38,447 bases of DNA, taken from assembly GCA_947478865.1 (NCBI GenBank), contig CANJXF010000042.1:1-38447 (forward strand), written 5' to 3'. The translations under genes and the position numbers were made by a program. This document shows positions 27,212 to 34,487 of the stretch, in pieces; positions within the stretch are counted from its first letter, which is position 1, and each line of letters opens with the position of its first letter. This stretch comes from Verrucomicrobiales bacterium (lineage in GTDB: Bacteria; Verrucomicrobiota; Verrucomicrobiia; Limisphaerales; CANJXF01). The notes below the pieces were generated by a model. That model saw only the letters and a list, made by a program, of their open reading frames with translations, was not told the DNA's origin and made no database searches.

Positions 27212-28312
27212 TTACGCCCTGCGCTCTTTGATTGCTGCCAGAATATCCGCCACGACTTCCGCCTTCGGCTTCGCGCCGACGTTGCCTTTCCCATGCAAGC
27301 GCACGCTGATGTTGCCCGCTTCCACATCGCGCCCGCCGATGACAAGCATGGTGTGGACTTTCGCTGATTCCGCGTCGGCGATTTTCGCTTTGATCGGTTC
27401 GGGGCCGAGATCGCTGGTCACGCGGACTTCGGCGGCGCGGAGTTGTTGCGCGATGTCTTTGGCGTAGGCGATGAGATTGTCGTCGGCGTTGAGCGTCAGG
27501 ACGCGGACCTGTTCGGGCGCGAGCCAGAGCGGGAAGTTGCCCGCGTAATGCTCGATGAGGAAGCCGATGAACCGCTCATGTGTGCCGAGCGGCGCGCGAT
27601 GGATGCACAACGGTGTCTTGTTCGAGTTGTCCTTGTCGCGGTAGGTCAGGCCGAACTTGGCGGGCACGGCGAAGTCCACCTGATTCGTGGCGATGGTGAA
27701 CTCGCGGCCGATGGCGCTCCACACCTGCACGTCAATCTTTGGCCCGTAGAACGCCGCCTCGTTGGCGACCTCCACGTAGTTGATGCCGGATTCGATCAAC
27801 ACCTGGCGCACCATGTCCTCGGTCTTCTTCCACAACTCCGGCTCGTTGACGTATTTCTTGCCGAGCCCTTCCGCCGCGTGCGTGCTGAAACGCATCTGAT
27901 ATTTTTCCAGGCCGAAGATTTTGAAATACTTCAGATACATGTCGTTCACGGCGCGGAACTCGTCGGCGAACTGCTCCTCGGTGCAATAGATGTGCGCGTC
28001 GTTCATGTTGAGCGAACGCACGCGCATGAGGCCGAACAACTCGCCGCTCTGCTCGTAGCGATAGCAGGTGCCGTATTCCGCGAGGCGCAACGGCAAGTCG
28101 CGGTAACTGTGCGGTTCAGCCGCAAAGATGCGGTGGTGATGCGGACAGTTCATCGCTTTGAGGTAATAACTCTCCGGCTCGCCCAGTTTTTTCAATTCCG
28201 CGCGCAACGCGGACAACTCGTTGAACGCGGCGGTCACGGGCTGCGGCGCAACGCCGGCTTTGACGGCGGCTTCAACAGCAACAAATTCTTCGTCATTCAA
28301 AATGGCAGACAT
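27212..28312 (-). CDS. thrS: Threonyl-tRNA synthetase, C-terminal half of a split gene
   Basis: From the ATG at 28312 this is 366 residues: an amphipathic linker (1-47), then the ThrRS core from YYLKAMNCPHHH (zinc Cys56). Class II motif 2 is GTCYRYEQSGELFGLMRVRS with NDAHIYC (His107). PNEAAFYGPKID-like sequence (here ANEAAFYGPKID) comes next, and motif 3 with the zinc His is IHRAPLGTHERFIGF. The anticodon-binding domain starts at WLAPEQVRVLTL. It lacks the editing domain and motif 1, which are encoded at 33285-34271. The TTG at 28354 would overlap the preceding stop and adds 14 unlike residues. Alone it cannot be a complete synthetase; with the other half it could be. There is no clear ribosome site. 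Confidence 0.9.
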   Translation of the reverse strand: MSAILNDEEFVAVEAAVKAGVAPQPVTAAFNELSALRAELKKLGEPESYYLKAMNCPHHHRIFAAEPHSYRDLPLRLAEYGTCYRYEQSGELFGLMRVRSLNMNDAHIYCTEEQFADEFRAVNDMYLKYFKIFGLEKYQMRFSTHAAEGLGKKYVNEPELWKKTEDMVRQVLIESGINYVEVANEAAFYGPKIDVQVWSAIGREFTIATNQVDFAVPAKFGLTYRDKDNSNKTPLCIHRAPLGTHERFIGFLIEHYAGNFPLWLAPEQVRVLTLNADDNLIAYAKDIAQQLRAAEVRVTSDLGPEPIKAKIADAESAKVHTMLVIGGRDVEAGNISVRLHGKGNVGAKPKAEVVADILAAIKERRA

Positions 28313-28318
28313 GCCGGA
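28312..28318. repeat. 7-base direct repeat (copy 1) at the thrS break
   Basis: TGCCGGA here and at 33293-33299 flank the block that separates the thrS halves. Both copies have the same codon phase (TCC GGC A on the - strand). Joining the two at this sequence restores one continuous reading frame. Confidence 0.6.
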
Positions 28319-28350
28319 GAAAATAGCCGTCCGCGAACCGCAATGAAATC

Positions 28351-29190
28351 TCAATTTTTAACGCGGTAAAAGCGGTTGGCATTTGTGGCATTGGAGTCCG
28401 TGAATGATTGGAGGTAATTGTTTCCGGTGAATGGACCGGCAAATGTAGTCCAGTTGGTCGTAGCGAGGTTGGTGGAGACTTCCGCGTAGTAGGTTGCGCC
28501 GAGTTTTGTGCCGAAAGTCGCGGTGAATGAGTTCATCGTTTTAGTCGGCGATGAAATCGTCAGACCGGCTTGAAAATACAAATAGAAGATTTCTGACGGT
28601 GTGTGGATTGGGCCGCCGTCCGTGCCGTTGGCGGAGGTGTCGAGGATTTTGACGCCGAGCGTGTAGAGGCCGGGCACACTTGCCGCGAACGTGCGTCCGT
28701 GGATGTGGCCGTAGGGATCAGAGCCTGGCGAGCCGTCGCTCTCGCTCAAGTTGAAATGGTTCGCGCCATTCGTCGTGCCGACGGGAATTGTGAAGAGCGG
28801 ATTACTGACGGCGGGATTTCCCGCGTCCTGTTCCCAAACCGAGAACGCGCCATTCTGCGGGCCGGTGACGGAGACGAATTGCAGTTGCAGATACGCACCG
28901 TCCGCCGCGTGGCCGAAAGCCGGGCCGCCGTTGTCGGGTGTGGAAGCAAGCGCGGTGAATGTGAGTCCCGCACCTTGATACAAGTTCGAGAACGAACCGG
29001 CATTTGTGTAGCTCAGATATACATCATAGCCCGCGTTCGTCCCATAGACGTAACCGTTGACGAAATAAAGCTGGGCGTTCTGCGTGGTGTTGACTGCGCC
29101 CGCGTTGATATGGATGTGCTGGGCGCAAAGCAGACGCGGCCAGATCAAAATGGTTATTAGTGCAAAGATGAGTTTGATTTTTTCTTTCAT
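28351..29190 (-). CDS. Secreted HIHGR-motif protein, paralogue 1
   Basis: The 279-residue protein has a signal peptide (LIFALITILIWPRLLCA) and a mature start with HIHINAGA. The body has FTALASTPDNGGPAFG, IPVGTTNGANHFNLSE, DPYGHIHGRTFAASVPG, GGPIHTPSEIFYLYFQAGL. The HIHGR region followed by a ..S.PG.Y..G motif resembles the actinobacterial surface-anchored repeat (choice-of-anchor M type) often linked to metal uptake; that comparison is from memory. The C-terminal 70 residues (YYAEVSTNLATTNWTTF, ending RFYRVKN) form the shared tail domain. It lies three bases after the 29194-30048 paralogue. The His-rich features suggest metal binding, which is inference. Confidence 0.8.
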   Translation of the reverse strand: MKEKIKLIFALITILIWPRLLCAQHIHINAGAVNTTQNAQLYFVNGYVYGTNAGYDVYLSYTNAGSFSNLYQGAGLTFTALASTPDNGGPAFGHAADGAYLQLQFVSVTGPQNGAFSVWEQDAGNPAVSNPLFTIPVGTTNGANHFNLSESDGSPGSDPYGHIHGRTFAASVPGLYTLGVKILDTSANGTDGGPIHTPSEIFYLYFQAGLTISSPTKTMNSFTATFGTKLGATYYAEVSTNLATTNWTTFAGPFTGNNYLQSFTDSNATNANRFYRVKN

Positions 29191-29193
29191 TGG

Positions 29194-30048
29194 TCAGGGC
29201 AGATTGTTGAGTTGGCGAATCCGGTAAAAACGATTTCCGGTTGGCGCGTTTGTGTCGGTGAATGATTGAAGCGCGTTGTTGCCCCGCAAAGGTGCAGCGG
29301 CGGATTGCCAGTTGTTTGATGCGAGTGAACTGGTCGCTTCCAGCAAATTGCTGATGCCGGGCGGACTGCGAAAGGAGACGTTCACGCGGTTGGTGAAAGT
29401 TTGAATCGTTTCAATTCGTAACCCTGCTTGAAATCTCACCAGCAAAATGTCGGAAGGTGATTGAATCGGCCCGCCACCGACGCCGTTGGTGGAAAGGTCA
29501 ATCACACGGAAGCCCACGATGCAAGTTCCCGGCGCGCTCGTCGTGAACTCACGTCCGTGAATATGTCCGTATGGATCTGCGCCCGGCTCACCATTGTTTT
29601 CGCTGATGACCAAATAATTTGAACCGTTCGTTGTGCCGACTGGCACGCTGAAGGTGATGTTTCCCAAATCGCTCTCACCATCGCCTTCCCAAAAAGCGAA
29701 GCTGCCGCCGGGCGGTCCAGCCACGCTCACCACCTGCACCGCGAGTTGTGCGCCAAACGCGGCGCAACCGGAAATCGGCCCGCCATTGGGCGGCGTCGCA
29801 GCAAGCGCAGAAAACGTGAGCGCGTCGCCCCGATAGTAACCGGTGTTCAGTCCATTCGTGCGCAGGATTTGAGGCAAAGCGAAACTGCTTAAACTGGCAT
29901 CGAACAGATTGCCGTTACTAAAAACGAGTTTGTCGTTTTGGTTTGTGCCGAGTGCACCGGCGTAGATGTGAGTGTCTGCCCGGCCTGGGAGTGTGAAAAC
30001 TCCCAAGCCGAGCATTACCAAAACAAACTTGGTTGTGAATCTCCGCAT
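29194..30048 (-). CDS. Secreted HIHGR-motif protein, paralogue 2
   Basis: The 284-residue protein has a signal peptide (FVLVMLGLGVFTLPGRA) and mature start THIYAGALG. It matches paralogue 1 along its length: FSALAATPPNGGPISG, VPVGTTNGSNYLVISE, DPYGHIHGREFTTSAPG, GGPIQSPSDILLVRFQAGL, and a tail ending RFYRIRQLNNLP. The two are a tandem duplication, with only GA/GT spacing changes. The stop is followed after three bases by the start of paralogue 1, so they form one transcription unit with the gene upstream (30055-31002). Confidence 0.8.
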   Translation of the reverse strand: MRRFTTKFVLVMLGLGVFTLPGRADTHIYAGALGTNQNDKLVFSNGNLFDASLSSFALPQILRTNGLNTGYYRGDALTFSALAATPPNGGPISGCAAFGAQLAVQVVSVAGPPGGSFAFWEGDGESDLGNITFSVPVGTTNGSNYLVISENNGEPGADPYGHIHGREFTTSAPGTCIVGFRVIDLSTNGVGGGPIQSPSDILLVRFQAGLRIETIQTFTNRVNVSFRSPPGISNLLEATSSLASNNWQSAAAPLRGNNALQSFTDTNAPTGNRFYRIRQLNNLP

Positions 30049-30054
30049 GACGCT

Positions 30055-31002
30055 TCAAGGAACGTAGTTGTAACGGAAGAATTGCTGATTTGCTCCGCTG
30101 TCAAGCACGACGCCGGGTTTTCCATCCACGGTCACAGGTGCGTTGGTCACGTTCGCCCAAGTCGCGGGTGAGAGCGATGGCGTGGCTTGCAACGTCCAGT
30201 TAGTCGCCGTGCCGGAAGGCCAAGCAACGAAAACTTTTTGCGCGATGCTCAACGTGGGAGTCGGCGTGATCGCCATGGTCGCGGAAATGCCGCGAGCCGA
30301 CGCGGCTGTGCCGGCGGTTTTGTTTGCGATGTCGTTTCCACCAATCATGATGGTGTAATCGCCGGCAGCCAAAGCGAAGCTGCCAGTCACGCTGCCGCCA
30401 CTGGTGGTGGACGATGCCGAACCTTTGTAAGTGAACGTGGTCAACTGCGAAAAGTCGCCGGGCAAATCGCCGTCGCCGCCAATCTTCCACTCGCCAAGCG
30501 CGTTCCAACTGCCGTCGGTCGGCGCTTCGGTCGTGGCGTTGGTGTCAATGTTTTGCTGCACCCACCAAGTGCGCCACGCGACGGAAGAAGGACTGAAATC
30601 ATGATCCGGGCTCACCGGCAGATTAGTCCAGCCCACGGCAAACGGCGCGATGGCCGCGAGTCCAGAATAGATGGAAAACGCAGGCGTGAGGTCACCCAGC
30701 GAAGTTCCGGTGGCGAGAGGATTTGCGGCAACGGACAGTGTGACCAATGAGGAATTATCCAGATGAAACCGGAAGGCGCGGCCTTTGTGGCTGTCGCCAA
30801 GAACGCCGTCTGCGGCATCAGCCCAACCGAAGTTGCCGGTGCAGGTTTGATTGGTGATCGCCTTGACACCGTTCGTCAGGCCGGAAAAAGCCCCGAAGTC
30901 GCGTCCCGAATATGTCAGGTGAGCTTGGGCATATTGGCTTGTAGCGAGAACGCCCACCGCGAGGATTGTGCCGAATACATTTTTAAGTTTCATAACTTTC
31001 AT
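30055..31002 (-). CDS. Secreted protein with shared tail domain, function unknown
   Basis: The 315-residue protein has a signal peptide (GTILAVGVLATSQYAQA) directly followed by HLTYSGRDFGAF. The middle reads like a lectin or calcium-dependent beta-sandwich (AFRFHLDNSSLVTLSV, TPAFSIYSGLAAI, FALAAGDYTIMIGGNDIA), a layout common in exported pre-peptidase C-terminal-like (PPC-type) domains. The end (WTLQATPSLSPATWANVTNAP and NQQFFRYNYVP) is the tail domain of the neighbouring secreted proteins. It ends six bases before the next gene. No enzyme signature was seen. Confidence 0.75.
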   Translation of the reverse strand: MKVMKLKNVFGTILAVGVLATSQYAQAHLTYSGRDFGAFSGLTNGVKAITNQTCTGNFGWADAADGVLGDSHKGRAFRFHLDNSSLVTLSVAANPLATGTSLGDLTPAFSIYSGLAAIAPFAVGWTNLPVSPDHDFSPSSVAWRTWWVQQNIDTNATTEAPTDGSWNALGEWKIGGDGDLPGDFSQLTTFTYKGSASSTTSGGSVTGSFALAAGDYTIMIGGNDIANKTAGTAASARGISATMAITPTPTLSIAQKVFVAWPSGTATNWTLQATPSLSPATWANVTNAPVTVDGKPGVVLDSGANQQFFRYNYVP

Positions 31003-31029
31003 ACTGTGAATTTTTTCTTGGTTAATTTT

Positions 31030-31665
31030 TTACGGATTGCCATCGGGCCGCACGAGGCGGTCACCGGTGGACTGGATTTGTTGAATGACTTTTGACCACG
31101 CGAGCCGTTCGACGTGTCCGTCGGCAAATAGATAATTCGCCGAACTTGCATGGCGCTTCACCGCGACCTGTTGCGGAAACACGGCGACGGAATAACCGCC
31201 ACTGGACGCGTCCGCAAAATGGAAGTGGTCCGAGCCATCATATTGGTCGTCACACTCCGCCATCCAGAAGGTCGCCGATGGAGACGGCATGGTTGTCAGT
31301 TTGGAAAAGTCCAACTGCGGCGCGCCGAACGGATGCGGGGTCAGGAAGTCGTTGACTGCATAACTGTAAAGACGCTGTTCATTCTTGTCGTCCGGGCAGC
31401 GAAACACGTTTGTGCCCGTGTCCCGTTGCAGCGTGCCCACCCACGACGCGTGCTCATGCGAAGTCATGGGCAGCTTGTCGTTGTTATCGCCGCAATACAT
31501 CACCGCGCCCAATCCAATCTGCTTGAGATTGGACAGGCATCGCGTTGCCCGCGCCTTGGCCTTGGCTTGGCTCAACGCAGGCAGGAGCAACGCCGCGAGG
31601 ATTGCGATTATCGCAATCACCACGAGCAACTCAATCAATGTAAAGGCAGCGTTACGGGAACGCAT
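31030..31665 (-). CDS. Prepilin-type N-terminal cleavage/methylation protein (H-X9-DG type), copy D
   Basis: From the ATG at 31665 the protein has 211 residues: leader RSRNAA, then [20 protein letters not shown]. The body is shorter than in copies A-C ([44 protein letters not shown]). The C-terminal tail [13 protein letters not shown] fits H-X9-DG. It is the only prepilin-type gene inside the block between the thrS halves, on the same strand as its neighbours and 27 bases upstream of the secreted-protein operon, with which it is probably co-transcribed. Confidence 0.9.
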   Translation of the reverse strand: MRSRNAAFTLIELLVVIAIIAILAALLLPALSQAKAKARATRCLSNLKQIGLGAVMYCGDNNDKLPMTSHEHASWVGTLQRDTGTNVFRCPDDKNEQRLYSYAVNDFLTPHPFGAPQLDFSKLTTMPSPSATFWMAECDDQYDGSDHFHFADASSGGYSVAVFPQQVAVKRHASSANYLFADGHVERLAWSKVIQQIQSTGDRLVRPDGNP

Positions 31666-31778
31666 GACGGACGGCTGAATCAACAGCGTTTGGAATCAAA
31701 CGGAAATGTTCACACCCAGCACACGGCTTGGGTGAACAGAAACAACTCCGCCGGAGCGGAGAACAATCGAAGAAGTAA

Positions 31779-32159
31779 TCAGGCCGTTCGGGGCGGCGGC
31801 ACGGGCGGGGTGGTGGAGAAGGAAGCGGGTAATTCAACGCGCCATCCAACCAGCGTGAATGCGGACGGCGTGGCAAAAACAAAAGGTGAAGTTTGGCTCA
31901 CGAACTCAAACTTCTTGAGCGTGGGCATCGAGGCTTCTTTTTTTTCCTCGGATTTTTTCCCGGCCTTGATTGCTTTGCAAAGCGGACAAGGATGCTCGCC
32001 GTCGAAAGTCTTACTCACAGCCTCGGTCAAAGAATCATTTGCGGAAAGGTTTGCCGCGATCATCGTCGTCCACGCCACGGATTGCAGCAACGCCCAATGC
32101 CCGCCGAGCGAGAGCGTCAGCGTCAACACGACCAGCCACTTGGACAGGCGGAGCAACAT
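31779..32159 (-). CDS. Small membrane protein with CPLC motif (possibly DUF2946-like)
   Basis: From the ATG at 32159 the protein has 126 residues. One hydrophobic helix (KWLVVLTLTLSLGGHWALLQ) is followed by an exported part with GEHPCPLCKAIKAGKKSEEKK. The C-terminal 50 residues are Pro- and Thr-rich. The CPxC with an adjacent His could bind a metal; the layout recalls DUF2946 proteins, some of which accompany copper genes, but the resemblance is weak. The longer TTG start at 32201 is less likely. It is 114 bases upstream of the prepilin-type gene. Confidence 0.6.
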   Translation of the reverse strand: MLLRLSKWLVVLTLTLSLGGHWALLQSVAWTTMIAANLSANDSLTEAVSKTFDGEHPCPLCKAIKAGKKSEEKKEASMPTLKKFEFVSQTSPFVFATPSAFTLVGWRVELPASFSTTPPVPPPRTA

Positions 32160-32249
32160 CGCGCCCAAGCTAGAGGAACGCAGTGCCACATCAAAGGACA
32201 AAATACAGCCTCCATTTCTGGAAGCTGTCGCGTTTTCTGAATTTAATTT

Positions 32250-32951
32250 TTATGGACTTGGCGGCGTTGGCGGTTTGGGCTTCACGTTCGCTTTCGCTTT
32301 GCCACCGCCCGAATCCACAATGATGCGGGCGTTGTTGTAGTCTTCCACAAACTTCGCATTTGCGGCGGCGAACTGCGGCACAAGCGCGTCCATCTGATCG
32401 TTCAACGCGGCATCGGCGGCATCAAACTCATCAGACATTTGCTTGGTGGCGGTCGAACCAGAGGCCACGGCGTCACGCGGTTTGGACAGGCTCGCGGAGT
32501 AGGCATCAATTTTCGCCTTGAGCGCGGTGAGCTTGGCAGCGGTCACGCCATAGGGCGCAAGGTTGGCTAGGTTCGCCGTCGCGGCGGCGTGGATGTTCAA
32601 CGCGTTGGTCGCGGCGAGGGTGTCGCGGCCTTCCATGTAGGTGCTGACGCTCACGTTCGTCTTGGCGGCGAGGTCGTTGTTCTTGACCTTCTTGGCGTAG
32701 GCGTTGGTGGCGAGGGCAACTTCCACGGTGGCGGTAGCCATCGTTTTGCGGAGGGCTTCTTTGTCGGCAGAAAGACCGGTGGAATCCACGGCTTGGCTCT
32801 GCGCGAGGTTTTGGATGTTAATGACGCGCGCGCCGAAATCGGCGTAGCCGTCAACGAATGCCTGCAATGTTTGCCAGGTGCTGTTATTGCGGTCGCAAAC
32901 TGCCTTTACCGCAAGATACATGGATAACTTGTTTTCTTGCTTGGAGGTCAT
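32250..32951 (-). CDS. Helical protein of unknown function beside the 21-base array
   Basis: From the ATG at 32951 the protein has 233 residues; a TTG at 32987 is possible. It opens TSKQENKLSMYLAVKAVCD and is Ala-rich and helical throughout (DKEALRKTMATATVEVALA, YGVTAAKLTALKAKIDAYSA, FDAADAALNDQMDALV), ending NARIIVDSGGGKAK plus a Pro-Lys tail. No signal peptide, membrane segment or catalytic motif is seen. The pattern is that of a four-helix or coiled-coil bundle. I recognise the type (short, helical, KQENKLSMY opening and a closing IIxxGGGK) only as recurring hypothetical proteins of several phyla; no function is known to me. Its start abuts the tandem array, so the two may belong together. 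Confidence 0.65.
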   Translation of the reverse strand: MTSKQENKLSMYLAVKAVCDRNNSTWQTLQAFVDGYADFGARVINIQNLAQSQAVDSTGLSADKEALRKTMATATVEVALATNAYAKKVKNNDLAAKTNVSVSTYMEGRDTLAATNALNIHAAATANLANLAPYGVTAAKLTALKAKIDAYSASLSKPRDAVASGSTATKQMSDEFDAADAALNDQMDALVPQFAAANAKFVEDYNNARIIVDSGGGKAKANVKPKPPTPPSP

Positions 32952-32989
32952 ACGAGGAAAAGGTAAAAAATCCGTATCGTTCGTCAACC

Positions 32990-33283
32990 CGAAAATGGCG
33001 GGAAGTCGGGAGCAAATCCGGTGACGACGGGAGGCAGATTGGCTACGCCAATCGCCAGCTTCGGGAAGTCCAAAACCACTGGCAAAAATTAGCCAGTCAG
33101 AGCGGAGAAGTCGCCTGACAGATGCAGGAAGTCAGCCGCCAGCATCGAGAAGTTGACCGCCAGATGCGTGACGACGGCTGACAGATACGCCAATTTAACT
33201 GACAGAACCGCCAAGTCTGATTCCAGACCGGCCAATTAACCCGTCAGCATCGCCAAGCCAAGTGGCAGACGCGCCAAGTCTTA
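32990..33283. repeat. 14-copy, 21-base degenerate tandem array
   Basis: Fourteen imperfect 21-base units run head to tail with no spacers. On the + strand, most units start with a codon like CGN, AGN or TGA, then CAG, and have a core near CGCCAAGT or GGAAGT. Read in frame, units give heptads such as RQLREVQ, RQHREVD and RQHRQAK, interrupted by stops (TGA in units 7, 10 and 11). The - strand frame gives hydrophobic heptads (LAVLSVK, LAYLSAV) with a few stops. It is not a CRISPR array (no spacers). It lies exactly between the 32250-32951 gene and the stop of the ThrRS N-half. Confidence 0.85.
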
Positions 33284-33284
33284 T

Positions 33285-34271
33285 TCACGGATTGCCGGAC
33301 GCGGGTGAGCCATCCTTTTTCGCGTGGTCGGAAAGTTGTTTCTCCAGTTCGGCGATGCGTTGCTCGATGTCCTTGCGGTCGGCGCGGTGTTCGTCCATTT
33401 CCATTTTCGGAAACATGGACTCCGCGTAATACGGCAGATGGCCAGAGGTTTTATACATTTTCTCCTTGGCCAAATGCGGCGTGCGGACGCGGACGTAGCC
33501 GGCGGCAAATTCGGTTTCCTTGGCCAGCTTCTCCAGTTCCTCGACTAGCACCGTGCCCTTGGGCAGCCACAGCGGCATGCCCGGCCCGACAAATTCCGTG
33601 TCAATCGCGAACAGCCCCATCTCCGCGCCGATCTTGCGATGGTCGCGACGCTTGGCCTCCTCGAGCATCTTGAAATACTCGTCGAGTGCGGTCTTGTTCT
33701 TGAACGCCGTGCCGTAGATGCGCTGGAGCTGCGGGCCTTTTTCGTCGCCCTTGTAATACGCGGCGGCCACGCTGGTGAGCTTGAACGCCCCGATGTTGCC
33801 CGTGCGCATCACATGCGGCCCGGCGCAGAGATCGATGAAATCGCCATTCTTGAAATAGGAAATCGGCTCGTTCTCCGGAATGTTCTGCACGATGTCCAAC
33901 TTGAACTTCGACGGGACCTGGCGGTCGGCCACAGCGGCAAGCCGACCGTTCTGTGCGTCTTTCAAAGCCTGTTCGCGCGTGACGACCACTTTTTCAAACG
34001 GCTGATTGGCTTTGGTGATCGCCTTCATCTCCGCCTCGATCTTCGGGAAATCTTCCGGCGAAATGCGATGCGACAATTCTACGTCGTAATAAAAACCATT
34101 TTCGACCGGCGGCCCGGCGGCGAATTGCGCTTCCGGCCAGATTTTCAAAATCGCCGTCGCGAGCACGTGCGCGCACGAGTGGCGCAAGCGTTCGAGGTCG
34201 GTCATTTTCGCGCGGTCATCGAGACTTTTGCGTTCCGGATTCGGTTGCGGCGGCTGATTTTCTTCGTCCAT
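33285..34271 (-). CDS. thrS: Threonyl-tRNA synthetase, N-terminal half of a split gene
   Basis: The 328-residue protein lacks the N-terminal TGS domain and starts with the editing domain: RHSCAHVLATAI (His31, His35) and DLCAGPHV (Cys149, His153), the residues that hydrolyse Ser-tRNA(Thr). Class II motif 1 (GPGMPLWLPKGTVLVEELEK, about 229-248) and RTPHLAKEKMYKTSGHLPYY follow. After YYAESMFPKMEMDE it continues into a charged helix (RKDIEQRIAELEKQLSDHAKK) and ends with SPASGNP. Motifs 2 and 3 and the anticodon-binding domain are encoded 5 kb away at 27212-28312. The break falls in the linker between motifs 1 and 2, so both halves keep folded domains. There is a long helix at this end and another at the start of the C-half that could pair. 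Confidence 0.9.
   Translation of the reverse strand: MDEENQPPQPNPERKSLDDRAKMTDLERLRHSCAHVLATAILKIWPEAQFAAGPPVENGFYYDVELSHRISPEDFPKIEAEMKAITKANQPFEKVVVTREQALKDAQNGRLAAVADRQVPSKFKLDIVQNIPENEPISYFKNGDFIDLCAGPHVMRTGNIGAFKLTSVAAAYYKGDEKGPQLQRIYGTAFKNKTALDEYFKMLEEAKRRDHRKIGAEMGLFAIDTEFVGPGMPLWLPKGTVLVEELEKLAKETEFAAGYVRVRTPHLAKEKMYKTSGHLPYYAESMFPKMEMDEHRADRKDIEQRIAELEKQLSDHAKKDGSPASGNP
33293..33299. repeat. 7-base direct repeat (copy 2) at the thrS break
   Basis: TGCCGGA, the partner of 28312-28318. It lies within the codons Ser-Gly of the N-half end, four codons before its stop. Confidence 0.6.
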
Positions 34272-34352
34272 AAATTTTTTGTCGAGTTGGAAGGTAACAA
34301 AAGAACTCTTGGAAAAGCCAGCGCGAGAATTATCGCCGATAGCGGCTTAATT

Positions 34353-34450
34353 GGATCGCGGCGTTTACGCCGCTTCGTCGTTCGGAAGCCTGCGAGACGA
34401 TTATTCCTCACCGGCGATCGAACGTTGAAGCGGCCTGAAGTCCGCGCGCC
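34353..34450. repeat. MITE-like element with 28-base imperfect inverted ends
   Basis: The left end (GGATCGCGGCGTTTACGCCG from 34353) and the inverted right end (34423-34450) agree at about 20 of 28 positions, bounding 98 bases. The left end also contains a perfect 6-base hairpin (GCGGCG TTTA CGCCGC, 34358-34373). Such GC-rich elements are frequent between genes of this phylum in my experience. It lies in the 216-base gap upstream of the thrS N-half, so the thrS promoter must be to its left (34272-34352) or read through it. Confidence 0.5.
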
Positions 34451-34487
34451 GGAGACCAACCCCGGACACGGGGGTCTATCCAGTCTC

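Noticed and set aside
28313-28354. TTG start for the ThrRS C-half
   Set aside because: It overlaps the stop of the preceding gene and codes for unlike residues from the inserted block; the ATG at 28312 fits the junction.
32858-33118. 86-codon + strand frame running into the repeat array
   Set aside because: Antisense to the helical gene for half its length and stopped inside the array; no ribosome site.
32990-33283. CRISPR array
   Set aside because: The 21-base units are contiguous and degenerate with no spacers, and no cas genes are near.
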